From Planctomycetota bacterium (lineage in GTDB: Bacteria > Planctomycetota > Phycisphaerae > UBA1845), in NCBI GenBank assembly GCA_029558835.1, contig JAKQDH010000100.1, positions 23,951 to 87,950 of the forward strand: a stretch of DNA of 64,000 nt, given 5' to 3'. The notes beneath the pieces were generated by a model, which worked only from the letters and a program-made list of their open reading frames with translations, was not told where the DNA came from and searched no databases. Positions within the stretch are counted from its first letter, which is position 1; every line of letters begins with the position of its first letter. Shown here one piece after another: positions 34,782 through 42,587 of this stretch. Position numbers and translations under genes: made by a program.

Positions 34782-35459
34782 TCACACCGCCGGCCGGTAC
34801 TCATGGCAGAGCAGGTGCAGCGGCGGCTCGTCCTCCTCGATCGCCGGGAAACGCGGCAGCGGCTCCAGGAAGCGGTTGTCGCGCTCGTCGTCGTTGACGC
34901 TGCTGACCTCACCGACCAGGACCGGGCCATGCCCGGGGGCACCCCAGAACGCGTGGTACAGGTAGGGCGTCAGCGTGATCGAAGCCCCGGGTACGATGGT
35001 CAGCTCGGTCCCGGCCGGCACCTCCTGCAATGTACCGTCCGAGTTGACGTGTACCGGCTCGTCGCTGAGTTGCTCCTGCCGACCGGCCGCGTAGAGCTTG
35101 CACACCAGGTTGCCGCCGCCGCGGTTGATGATGTCCTCGGTCTTGGACCAGTGGAAGTGCATGGGCGTGACCTGGCCCTCACCGACGAGCATGAGCTTCT
35201 CGCAATACGGCTTGCTGCCCCTCGAGCCGGGGATGCCGTTGCGGATCGTCAGCAGCGTCAGCCCCTCGCGCGCGAAGTCGCCCTTGCCGAAGTCGGTGAC
35301 GTCCCAACCGAGCCGTGCCAGGCGAATCTCATCATGCTCGGCACCCGCCTGCGCCCAGTGGGCCGGCGTCCAATACGAAAACGCCGGCAGCGCAAACCCT
35401 CGCTCTCGCGCGAACTGCATCATGGTCCTGATGGCTGAATTGATCTCGGATCGTCTCAT
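34782..35459 (-). CDS. D-lyxose/D-mannose isomerase family protein
   Basis: A 225-residue cupin-type sugar isomerase. MRRSEINSAIRTMMQFARERGFALPAFSYW is the expected family opening. Metal ligands appear in VTPMHFHWSKTEDIINRGGG (two histidines and a glutamate) and in TPYLYHAFWG. Members interconvert D-lyxose and D-xylulose or D-mannose and D-fructose. The start ATG at 35459 is fixed by the family N-terminus, yet no ribosome-binding site precedes it: a repeat arm begins two bases upstream (35461). Expression may therefore be altered or depend on the repeat. Confidence 0.87.
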   Translation of the reverse strand: MRRSEINSAIRTMMQFARERGFALPAFSYWTPAHWAQAGAEHDEIRLARLGWDVTDFGKGDFAREGLTLLTIRNGIPGSRGSKPYCEKLMLVGEGQVTPMHFHWSKTEDIINRGGGNLVCKLYAAGRQEQLSDEPVHVNSDGTLQEVPAGTELTIVPGASITLTPYLYHAFWGAPGHGPVLVGEVSSVNDDERDNRFLEPLPRFPAIEEDEPPLHLLCHEYRPAV

Positions 35460-35460
35460 T

Positions 35461-35715
35461 AGGAAACGGGGACGCAGCTAGTTTCTGCTCCACCGGGCAG
35501 TCCGCAGTTCGCTGCCTAGCGCCACACAACGGGGAGACCGACAGCGAGGCCGGGGTGGCATGGCCAAGCGTAGCGCCGCCATGCCTTCCCGCCCACCGGA
35601 GGCTGCTACAACAGCCTGTCGGCAGACAGGCGCCCTCGGCTTGGGCATGCCGGCCTCACGGTTTCCCATCCGCGTGGCTCTGCGTAGAGAAACTGGCTGC
35701 GTCCCCGTTTTCCTC
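35461..35715. repeat. composite palindromic element, 27-bp ends around a two-hairpin unit
   Basis: Outer arms AGGAAACGGGGACGCAGCTA (35461 onward, extending to TTTCT) and the reverse complement ending CTGCGTCCCCGTTTTCCT at 35715 match over about 27 bases. Inside, at 35547-35670, is an inverted copy of the two-hairpin palindrome (GGCATGGCCAAGCGTAGCGC...CCATGCC and GGCATGCC). The whole 255-bp gap between the isomerase and CPBP genes is this element. Confidence 0.85.
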
Positions 35716-35725
35716 CTTTCTGTTC

Positions 35726-36436
35726 TCACGTGCCCACCAGCACGGCTGCCACGTTGTAGGCGGCGTGGCAGCCGGCGGCGGGCCCGTAGCCGCGGAACCA
35801 GAAAACCATCGCCAGGTAGACGCCGGCCGCCGTCCGGAAGATGAACGGGACCAGCCCGAACTGCTCCGCGCCCAGCGGGGGGTGATGATGCGCGGCGAAG
35901 GCCAGCGACGAAACCACGACGGCCACCGCCGCCACCGGACCCTGCGGCTGACGCAGCAGGTCCACCCCCACGATGACCAGCAGCGTCACCAACACCAGGC
36001 GGAAGACGAGTTCCTCGTAGATGCCGGCGCCCACGCTCAGGGCCACCTCGTCGAAGGCGCTCAAGCCGGCGGGCTCCGCCGCGGCCAGCCGGATCGCCCG
36101 GTTCAGAACCAGGATGGGCACGGCCAGGACCACCGCCTCACCGTACATCAGCAGCACCTGCCGAAGCTGCACGCGCCAGCGCTCCCCCGACGCGGCATGC
36201 GTGGCCAGCAGGATGATGATGACCGCCAGGGCGGGCGCCCAGCTTCCCAGTTGCCCGAACAGCTCGAAGAACTTGCCCAGCAGGTCAAACGCCACCACGC
36301 GCTCGCCTGCCCGCCAGACGGCCACCTGATAGAATGCGATCAGGGGTAGCAGGAAGACCAGCGCGTCGAGCGGCCTGGCCAGCACGCCGCGGCGGGGCTG
36401 CTCCTTCTTGACCTTGCGTTCGGAGGACTTTGCCAT
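35726..36436 (-). CDS. CPBP-family intramembrane metalloprotease
   Basis: A 236-residue protein with about seven hydrophobic segments and the Abi/CAAX-protease motifs in order: EE-x3-R in YEELVFRLVLVTLL, F-x3-H in FAAHHHPP and H-x3-N in HAAYNVAAVL. CPBP proteins are glutamic intramembrane proteases related to Rce1. ATG 36436 opens a lysine-rich cytoplasmic start (MAKSSERKVKKEQPRRG); the open frame continues upstream through unrelated DNA. It diverges from the glycosylase gene with only 57 bases between starts. Confidence 0.9.
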   Translation of the reverse strand: MAKSSERKVKKEQPRRGVLARPLDALVFLLPLIAFYQVAVWRAGERVVAFDLLGKFFELFGQLGSWAPALAVIIILLATHAASGERWRVQLRQVLLMYGEAVVLAVPILVLNRAIRLAAAEPAGLSAFDEVALSVGAGIYEELVFRLVLVTLLVIVGVDLLRQPQGPVAAVAVVVSSLAFAAHHHPPLGAEQFGLVPFIFRTAAGVYLAMVFWFRGYGPAAGCHAAYNVAAVLVGT

Positions 36437-36493
36437 GACGTGCGTATCGTGCAGCGACAGGGCACGCGAAGCAAGGCCGGGAGGATGCTGCTG

Positions 36494-37207
36494 ATGCCTC
36501 CACGGTCGCCGCGAGCGAGTGCCGCCGCCGGGAGCCGCGTGCCGGTTGCGGATCGTATCTACCACGACATGTTCGAGCGCCTCCTGGCCGCCTACGGCCC
36601 GCAACATTGGTGGCCCGGGAAAACGCCCACCGAGGTGGCCGTCGGGGCGATCCTCACGCAGAACACCGCCTGGAGCAACGTGCAGCGCGCCCTGGCGAAC
36701 CTGAAGCGGGCCGGCTGTCTGAACTGGACGAAGCTGCGCGACCTGCCGGAGGCCGAGCTTGCCGAACTGATTCGCCCCGCGGGAACTTACCGCGTTAAAG
36801 CCCGACGGCTGAAGGCGTTTGTGCAAGTGCTGTTCGACGACTTCGGCGGACGGCTCAAGGCGATGTGCGCCGGTGACGGTGACCTGGACGAGACCCGGCG
36901 CCGCCTGCTCACCATTCACGGTGTCGGGCGGGAGACGGCCGACGCTCTGCTGCTCTACGTGGGCAAGCGACCGACGTTCGTCGTCGATGCGTACACGCTG
37001 CGCGTCCTGCGCCGGCATCTGTTGATCGAGCCGAAGGCGAGCTATGAGGACGTGCGCACGCAACTCCAGCGCGCGGTACCGCCCGACGAAGCGGTGTACA
37101 ACGAGTATCACGCCTTGTTCGTCGCGGCAGGCAAACACCACTGCCGCGCCCGCGCGCTCTGCGCAGGCTGCCCCCTGCAGGACCTGCCCCACGATCCCAG
37201 CCTGTGA
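36494..37207 (+). CDS. HhH-GPD DNA glycosylase, MagIII-like
   Basis: A 237-residue base-excision repair protein. AILTQNTAWSNVQRALANL and LRDLPEAELAELIRPAGTYRVKARRLK precede the helix-hairpin-helix LTIHGVGRETADALLLYVG and the catalytic aspartate D165 in FVVDAYT. Endonuclease III would have lysine in GVGRKTA; here it is glutamate (E147), as in MagIII 3-methyladenine glycosylases, so it is probably monofunctional. The C-terminal cluster motif has C217, C223 and C226 but no fourth cysteine. ATG 36494 lies nine bases after GGGAGG (36479-36484), a better fit than ATG 36485. Confidence 0.87.
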   Translation: MPPRSPRASAAAGSRVPVADRIYHDMFERLLAAYGPQHWWPGKTPTEVAVGAILTQNTAWSNVQRALANLKRAGCLNWTKLRDLPEAELAELIRPAGTYRVKARRLKAFVQVLFDDFGGRLKAMCAGDGDLDETRRRLLTIHGVGRETADALLLYVGKRPTFVVDAYTLRVLRRHLLIEPKASYEDVRTQLQRAVPPDEAVYNEYHALFVAAGKHHCRARALCAGCPLQDLPHDPSL

Positions 37208-37473
37208 CGCAGAAGTTGCGAATCCCCGCGCCCGCTGTCGGGTGCCACGCTCTCGCGCAGCGTGAGCATGTTTATGCCGCGCTCGCGGCGGCGCGGCAAG
37301 TGCCCACGGCATCGTGCCCTGTCCGCCTACCGTCGGCCCCCGCGGCCAATAGCCAAGGACCAGACCCCTCTCCCTCGCAGGGAGAGGGGCAGGGGTGAGG
37401 GTTGGGCAACCGACGGCGCGCACGGCGTGTGACCCCTCTCCCCCGAGGGGGAGAGGGGTGGTATTGGAGGCTC
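37208..37473. other. 266-bp gap with two CTCTCCC palindromes
   Basis: Between the convergent glycosylase and PEP-CTERM propeller genes. Contains ACCCCTCTCCCTCGCAGGGA (37372-37391, continuing GAGGGGCAGGGGTGAGGG) and ACCCCTCTCCCCCGAGGGGG (37432-37451, continuing AGAGGGGTGG). Each can form a hairpin. Nothing else is seen. Confidence 0.6.
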
Positions 37474-38406
37474 TTACGCTCGCCGCTTGCGCCCCAGCAG
37501 CAGCACCCCGCCCGCCAGCAGCAGCAGGCTCCCCGGTTCGGGGACGAAGGCGAGGAACGTCGGGTGGTCGCCGCCGGAGGCGAAGACGCCCAGGTACGCC
37601 CCGGTGACCCCGTCGTAACGCAGAATCTCGTTCTGCGTGCGACGTTCGTCGGCCACGTAGAGGTTCCCATCGGGCCCGAAGGCAAGCCCCACCGGCCAAT
37701 TCAGCCCGCCGCTGCCGGGCTGTACAAACGTCCCCACGAAGTCCCCCGTAACCGGGTCGAACCGGACGACGCTACCGGTGAGGTAGCTGCTGACATACAG
37801 CAGGCCGTCCGGCCCAAACAACAGGTCACTCGGCGCTTCCAGGCTCCCCGGCGCCGTCAACGTGTCCACAAGTTGCCCGGTTTGACCGTCGTAGCGCAGT
37901 ACGCTATCGGTGAGGAAGCTACTGACGTACAGGTCGCCGTTCGCACTGAAACGCAAACCATACGCGCCGTCGAGTGCTTCGCTGGCAAACACGTCTATGT
38001 ACTGCCCGGTGTTTCCGTCATAGCGCACGACGTTGTCCGAGGTCGCGCCACATACATACAGGTTCTCGTCCGGGCCAAAGACCAAGCCGCACATTCCTAC
38101 GTTAGGTCCGCCACCTAGCGCCACGAACACATCGATCAACTCCAGTAACTCAGGGTCGTATCGCAAGACCCGTTCGGCCCACGCTACGTACACGTTCCCA
38201 TCGGGCCCGAAAGCGAGACCGTAGGTATGCGCAGGTGCGAACAGGTCGCCAAGATACTCCCCCGTGTACCCGTCGAAGTGTGCCGAGATCTGCCCACTGG
38301 CCCACAGTTCGAGGTCCGCCTGGGCCGGGACGGAGAGACACAGGAGAGGTACGCACGCGAGGGTCAGCAGTCGCGCAAGACCACGGGGAATGGAATACCG
38401 AATCAT
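37474..38406 (-). CDS. PEP-CTERM beta-propeller protein
   Basis: A 310-residue exported protein. Signal peptide residues 1-30 (LARLLTLACVPLLCLSVPAQA). The body is six NHL/Vgb-like blades, each with GLAFGPDGNLYVA followed by VLRYDGxTGxYxxxF, giving a six-bladed propeller. The C-terminus is a PEP-CTERM signal: FVPEPGSLLLLAGGVLLLG ending RKRRA. It should be processed by an exosortase. ATG 38406 has AAGGAGG about seven bases upstream. With the protein at 19604-20728 it is the second predicted exosortase client in the window. Confidence 0.9.
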   Translation of the reverse strand: MIRYSIPRGLARLLTLACVPLLCLSVPAQADLELWASGQISAHFDGYTGEYLGDLFAPAHTYGLAFGPDGNVYVAWAERVLRYDPELLELIDVFVALGGGPNVGMCGLVFGPDENLYVCGATSDNVVRYDGNTGQYIDVFASEALDGAYGLRFSANGDLYVSSFLTDSVLRYDGQTGQLVDTLTAPGSLEAPSDLLFGPDGLLYVSSYLTGSVVRFDPVTGDFVGTFVQPGSGGLNWPVGLAFGPDGNLYVADERRTQNEILRYDGVTGAYLGVFASGGDHPTFLAFVPEPGSLLLLAGGVLLLGRKRRA

Positions 38407-38437
38407 CGGAGTCCTCCTTCAGGGGGTACCATGTAGT

Positions 38438-40738
38438 TTAGGGGTCCAGGCGCGCCGCGATTTGCGGGACCTGTGCCTCGACCGTTGGACTAAGGAACAC
38501 GAGTTGGGGATCAAGCAGCGCGCACGCAATCTCGTGACGCTGCTCCTCATCGAACACATTCAGCGCGACCTGCGTGAGGCCCTCCACCAGCAGCGGGAAG
38601 TACTCCGCCTCGGTGCGGTCGGCCAGGTCCACGCGGGTGAGGTACAACGCAAAGGCCGCCCCGCAGCAGCCGGCATCGATAATGTCACCCTGCCCCTCAG
38701 CTTCGCCTTGACCCCCACGACTCTCGGGGGCTTCTTCGGTACAAATGGTGCAGAAGTCCGGCGGCGACGGCGCACAGCCATCCAGTACGGGCTTCGACGT
38801 GTTCATCCACCCCGGCGCAAAGAGCCCACTGCCATTGAGCAGGTTGATCTCGGCAATCATATCGCTCCACGCGTATCCCCCGGTGTGGTTGATGTCACCC
38901 TTGTACACGCCCGCCCCCTGGCAACTCGGATCGCCGGGGTTCGGAATGCAGATATTGAGAAAGTTGATGAGTTGACTGAGGTCGTTGACGGTGGCCATGC
39001 TGCCGCCGTCCACGTTCGCGGGATGGGCATAGTACGTGACGAAGCTGTCGTCCCCCAGGTACTCGATGGTGGTCACGTGCCCGGGCGTGATCGGGCGGGC
39101 GAGTTCGATCTGGTATACCCCGCTGCCCAGATGCGTGACACTGGTGATGGCGTTGGGCCCGCACACAGTAGTGATGCCCGTCTCGCACAAAGCCCAGCAG
39201 TCCAGCGTGCCCGCATCCTCGACGGGCGGCGTCATGGCAATCAGGATCGGCTCCGGCGGCGAGGCCTGCCCGATGCCCTGCTGGGCCGCGCACGAGTTGT
39301 CGTTGATCGGATGCGGCTGTCGCGCATCCACGGTCTGGTCGGGCGGGTAGGCGCCGCCGATGGTGGCCGGCGGGCAGCCCGCCACCGCCCCCGTCAGTTC
39401 ATAGGTTCCCATGTCCACGATCAGGTTCAGAATGCGCGGGTTCGCGTCGAGATCGAGCGGCATGACCTCGTCTGTGACTGTGTCCTCATCGACGTCCACG
39501 TCGTCGTTCGGGAGCAGCTCGTTGCTGCCGACATCGACGGTGGGCGAGGTCGGCCGCACGTGGTAGTCACAGCGCACCGGGTCCCGGAATTGGGGATCGG
39601 CGTCGATGTCACCGTAGCCAACTCCAAAGTAAAGTTCGCTCGCTGGTAACCCCGGATTGACATACATGACACCTAAACCACCGCGTACATCTGAGTATCG
39701 GAACTTCATATACGCGCCGTTGGTGAGGTAGGCCTCGGGACCCCAAACCGCTGCCGTATCGCCGGAGAGAATACAATTATCCATGTAGACGCAGGCGTGC
39801 ATGGCGTACAGCCCGCCACCGAACATGCCAGCCGAGTTGTCGCTGAGCGTACAGTTGATCACCGTCGGCTGGGTCCAGTCATCGAAGTGCAAACCGCCGC
39901 CCAGGTTGGCACCGTTGCGGATAATCAGGCAGTCATCAATAACGGGGCTGCGGTCCTCCTCCGCCACGCAGTCCACGGCCCGTTCGGGCTCCAGCGAGCT
40001 AACCATCTGCTGGAACACCCCGCCGCCCTTGGCGGCCGAGTTCCCTTCAATGAGGCAATGGCTGATGCGCGGACGGGCCCACCCGGAGATCCAAATCCCG
40101 CCGCCCTCCGCGGCCGCCTCATTGCAGGCGATCGTGCACCAGACGATCTGGGGCATGCACGTCTGGCCCTGCCCGGCCTCGCAGTAGATTCCCCCACCGC
40201 CACCGTCCAGTGGGCTGGTGGCCGTGTTGTCGGTGATGACGTTGCCCCAGATCAGCGGCGAGCTGCCGGAAATGTAGATTCCGCCGCCGCACCAGCCCGA
40301 GTTCCCGGTAATCATGTTGCCACGGATGACCGGGCTGGTACCACTGGAAATGTCAATGCCCGCGCCGAGCCCGCCGGTAATGGTGAATCCCTCCAGGAGC
40401 GTGCGGTCGTCCTGGCTACGATCGATGCGAAAGATGCAGCCGCCGCCCCCTTCCGGTCTGACGACGACCGTGGCCGCCGGCCCGGCGCAACTTCGCAGTT
40501 GCAGTTGTTTGTTGTTGGGGAAGCGGATCATGCTCTCGAGATAGTCCCCCGGCAGGGCGAGCACCACATCCCCACTCGACGCCTGGTTGAGGGCGTACTG
40601 AATGCCGCGGTAGGGGTCCTCGTAGGTCCCAGTTCCCGTTCCCTCCAGGTGCTGCGCGTCCGGCGGAGCGACCCACCGGCAGGTCTGCCCCTGCTCACAC
40701 GGACAGTCGGCCCCGGCTCGCGGCAACAAGGGTGTCAT
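38438..40738 (-). CDS. secreted right-handed beta-helix protein, frame gated by a (TC)10 tract
   Basis: From ATG 40738 the product is 766 residues: a short DCPCEQGQTCRWV lead, parallel beta-helix coils (GTYEDPYRGIQYALNQASSG, GDYLESMIRFP, then repeated ISGSSPLIWGNVITDN-type rungs) to about residue 420, and a C-terminal region with a dockerin-like GDINHTGGYAWSDMIAEINL. Such proteins are exported, yet ATG 40738 gives no signal peptide and no ribosome-binding site. Both exist just upstream: ATG 40803, with GGAGG eight bases before it, encodes MLYSPSPRRMQPGLILSLSL and would join this frame if the (TC)10 tract were one unit shorter or two longer. As sequenced, that leader stops at TGA 40737-40735, overlapping the ATG (ATGA). 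Confidence 0.8.
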   Translation of the reverse strand: MTPLLPRAGADCPCEQGQTCRWVAPPDAQHLEGTGTGTYEDPYRGIQYALNQASSGDVVLALPGDYLESMIRFPNNKQLQLRSCAGPAATVVVRPEGGGGCIFRIDRSQDDRTLLEGFTITGGLGAGIDISSGTSPVIRGNMITGNSGWCGGGIYISGSSPLIWGNVITDNTATSPLDGGGGGIYCEAGQGQTCMPQIVWCTIACNEAAAEGGGIWISGWARPRISHCLIEGNSAAKGGGVFQQMVSSLEPERAVDCVAEEDRSPVIDDCLIIRNGANLGGGLHFDDWTQPTVINCTLSDNSAGMFGGGLYAMHACVYMDNCILSGDTAAVWGPEAYLTNGAYMKFRYSDVRGGLGVMYVNPGLPASELYFGVGYGDIDADPQFRDPVRCDYHVRPTSPTVDVGSNELLPNDDVDVDEDTVTDEVMPLDLDANPRILNLIVDMGTYELTGAVAGCPPATIGGAYPPDQTVDARQPHPINDNSCAAQQGIGQASPPEPILIAMTPPVEDAGTLDCWALCETGITTVCGPNAITSVTHLGSGVYQIELARPITPGHVTTIEYLGDDSFVTYYAHPANVDGGSMATVNDLSQLINFLNICIPNPGDPSCQGAGVYKGDINHTGGYAWSDMIAEINLLNGSGLFAPGWMNTSKPVLDGCAPSPPDFCTICTEEAPESRGGQGEAEGQGDIIDAGCCGAAFALYLTRVDLADRTEAEYFPLLVEGLTQVALNVFDEEQRHEIACALLDPQLVFLSPTVEAQVPQIAARLDP

Positions 40739-40803
40739 TGAGAGAGAGAGAGAGAGAGAATCAAGCCGGGCTGCATTCGCCTGGGGCTGGGGGAGTAAAG
40801 CAT
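40735..40803 (-). CDS. 22-codon leader ORF encoding an out-of-phase signal peptide
   Basis: ATG 40803 is preceded by CGGAGGG, the only good ribosome-binding site for the beta-helix gene. The peptide is MLYSPSPRRMQPGLILSLSL followed by SQ and a stop. It has a basic n-region (RR) and hydrophobic core. In the alternative phase it would continue SMTPLLPRAGA-DCP, ending in an A-x-A cleavage site. The leader's TGA overlaps the ATG of the main frame, so ribosomes finishing it could reinitiate and make a signal-less protein. Confidence 0.6.
   Translation of the reverse strand: MLYSPSPRRMQPGLILSLSLSQ
40740..40759. repeat. (GA)10 dinucleotide microsatellite
   Basis: Ten uninterrupted GA units on the plus strand (TC on the coding strand), directly before the ATG of the beta-helix gene. 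It is the only simple repeat of this length seen in the window. Such tracts change length by slipped-strand mispairing. Confidence 0.95.
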
Positions 40804-41702
40804 CGACGAACCCTCCGGGATGGAGACGAACGAGAAGGTCAACGAGCCATCGGACAGTATACACGGACGTTACTCTCCGGTCAAGGGCGGCGAATGCAGA
40901 ATTGAGAATGCAGAACGAAGAAAGGGGGGTGCGGGTTATCAGCATCTAACCTCACGGTCTCTGCTTTCTTCATTCTTACTTCTGCCTTCTGCATTTGAGG
41001 AGTCTCCTCCCAGCGACCGCGACGCTTCTCAGCGCATGAACCAACCGTTCATGCTCACGCCGCGCGAGAGCATGCCACACGGTACGCGGCCACGTGGCCC
41101 CCGGGCCCTCACCCCTGCCCCTCTCCCCGGGGGAGAGGGGTTCAGAGGCCGCACGTACCGGACGCAGACGGCCAGCGCGTGCGTGAGGTCAATGCGCACA
41201 ATCGCCGCACTCCCGCCGCCGGGTCCTCTTCGGCGCCGGGCAAAGCCTGTCTTCGCTACCAGTTTGTCCGACCGGTTGCAGGTTTCTTACACGCCCCCGG
41301 AGTTTTTTCCTCGCCTGCGGAGGCTTCTTTTTTGGGCGCCTGCGGAGTTTCCCTCCTCGCCCGCAGAGTCTTCTTCCGCCGGCGGACGGCCTGGCAACCC
41401 GTTGAAGAGGTGACGTCGGCGTTGCCTGTCGGCAGCCGGGCTCCCCGCGGGCAACGCGGGGACCGCCAAACGCCTCGAGGCTGTCGGTGCGGCCCGGGGA
41501 GTCCTGCGCGAGGCCGCCGGCGGCGCGACCGGCGGTTGGGTGCAGGTCACGCTGCCCGATCGGGTTGCGCCACCCTTGTCGGACCGTGGTTGCGTCACCT
41601 TGTCCGACTGGGGTTGCGTCGCGCCACCCAGGCGAAATTGCCTCACGTTGGCCAAGCGGGGTTGCGTCGCGTTGCCGCCGGGGCGACAATCCGCAGTCAA
41701 CC
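40804..41702. other. 899-bp divergent gap packed with repeats
   Basis: Between the beta-helix gene and nadC. Contents in order: a 33-bp imperfect inverted repeat GAATGCAGAA.../...TTCTGCATTT (40892-40996); a CCCTCTCCCC/GGGGGAGAGGGG palindrome (41106-41140); about four copies of a ~21-bp pyrimidine-rich unit CGCCTGCGGAGNTTCTTTT (41292-41385); and five degenerate 24-bp units GGGGTTGCGTCGCGCCACCC (41559-41681). No gene is supported; promoters for both flanking genes must be here. Confidence 0.65.
41559..41681 (+). repeat. degenerate 24-bp tandem repeat upstream of nadC
   Basis: Units begin at about 41562, 41586, 41610, 41634 and 41658 with the core GGTTGCGTCRC; the array ends 21 bases before the nadC ATG at 41703, so it occupies the nadC leader or promoter. 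Confidence 0.75.
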
Positions 41703-42587
41703 ATGGACATCGCCGAGGAGAAATCGGTTCTGCGTCTGATCGAGCTGGCCCGCGAGGAGGATTTGGGCAGCGGCGACCTGTCCAGCAGCCTGCTGCCCGC
41801 CCCGGAACTGCCGGCCACGTTCCGCCTGATCGCCCAGGAGCCGGGGGTACTCGCCGGACAGCGGATTGCCCTGTCCGTCCTGCGCGCGTACGACCCGACC
41901 ATTCAGTTGGAATGGCTGGAGGGTGTGCAGGACGGCCTGGCATGGGACGACACGCCCCGTGCCCTCGCGTCGATTCGCGGTCCGCTCGGGGTGGTGCTCT
42001 CCGCTGAGCGCGTGCTGCTCAACTTCCTGCAACGGCTCAGCGGCATCGCCACCCTCACGCGCCGTTACGTGGAGGCGGTGGCGGGCACCGGGGCGGCCAT
42101 TCTGGACACCCGCAAGACGACGCCCGGCTGGCGGCTGCTGGAGAAATACGCCGTCCGGTGCGGTGGGGGTCACAACCACCGCTTCGGCCTCTACGATGCC
42201 GTGCTCATCAAGGACAACCACCTGGCCGGTATCCCCCTGAACCGGCTGGCCGGCGCCGTCTTCGAGATGCTCAATCACCTCAGCTCGACCGGCGTCCGCC
42301 CGGCGTTCGTGGAGGTGGAGGCGGACGCGCCCGAACAGGCCGAGGAACTGTTCAAGGTGGTCGGCGTCGACGTGATCCTCCTCGACAACTTCGCGCTCGA
42401 GGACGTGGTGCGCATCGTGCAACGGCGCGGCGACCTGGGGCTCCAGGGCAAGATTGATCTCGAGGCCTCCGGGGGAGTCGACTTGCGCACCGTCCGCGCC
42501 CTGGCCGAGGCGGGCGTGGAACGCATCTCGGTGGGAGCGCTCACCCATGCCGCCCGCGGCCTGAACCTCTCGCTGGAGCGGGACTGA
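41703..42587 (+). CDS. nadC: nicotinate-nucleotide pyrophosphorylase (carboxylating)
   Basis: Quinolinate phosphoribosyltransferase, 294 residues, forming nicotinate mononucleotide from quinolinate and PRPP in NAD synthesis. Conserved blocks: EEDLGSGDLSSSLL, SAERVLLNFLQRLSGIATLT, ILDTRKTTPGWRLLEKYAVRCGG, HRFGLYDAVLIKDNHL, VEVEADAPEQAEEL, LLDNFALEDV and KIDLEASGGVDLRTVRALAEAGVERISVGALTH-like end. The ATG at 41703 fits the usual N-terminus. The open frame upstream is the 24-bp tandem repeat. nadA and nadB are not in the window. The stop overlaps the next ATG by one base. Confidence 0.96.
   Translation: MDIAEEKSVLRLIELAREEDLGSGDLSSSLLPAPELPATFRLIAQEPGVLAGQRIALSVLRAYDPTIQLEWLEGVQDGLAWDDTPRALASIRGPLGVVLSAERVLLNFLQRLSGIATLTRRYVEAVAGTGAAILDTRKTTPGWRLLEKYAVRCGGGHNHRFGLYDAVLIKDNHLAGIPLNRLAGAVFEMLNHLSSTGVRPAFVEVEADAPEQAEELFKVVGVDVILLDNFALEDVVRIVQRRGDLGLQGKIDLEASGGVDLRTVRALAEAGVERISVGALTHAARGLNLSLERD

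Noticed and set aside
36485..36493. ATG 36485 as start of the glycosylase
   Set aside because: It abuts GGGAGG with no spacing; ATG 36494 has the correct nine-base spacing.
41559..41681. CRISPR-like array
   Set aside because: The 24-bp units are contiguous and degenerate with no unique spacers; the same applies to the 21-bp array near 59969-60073.
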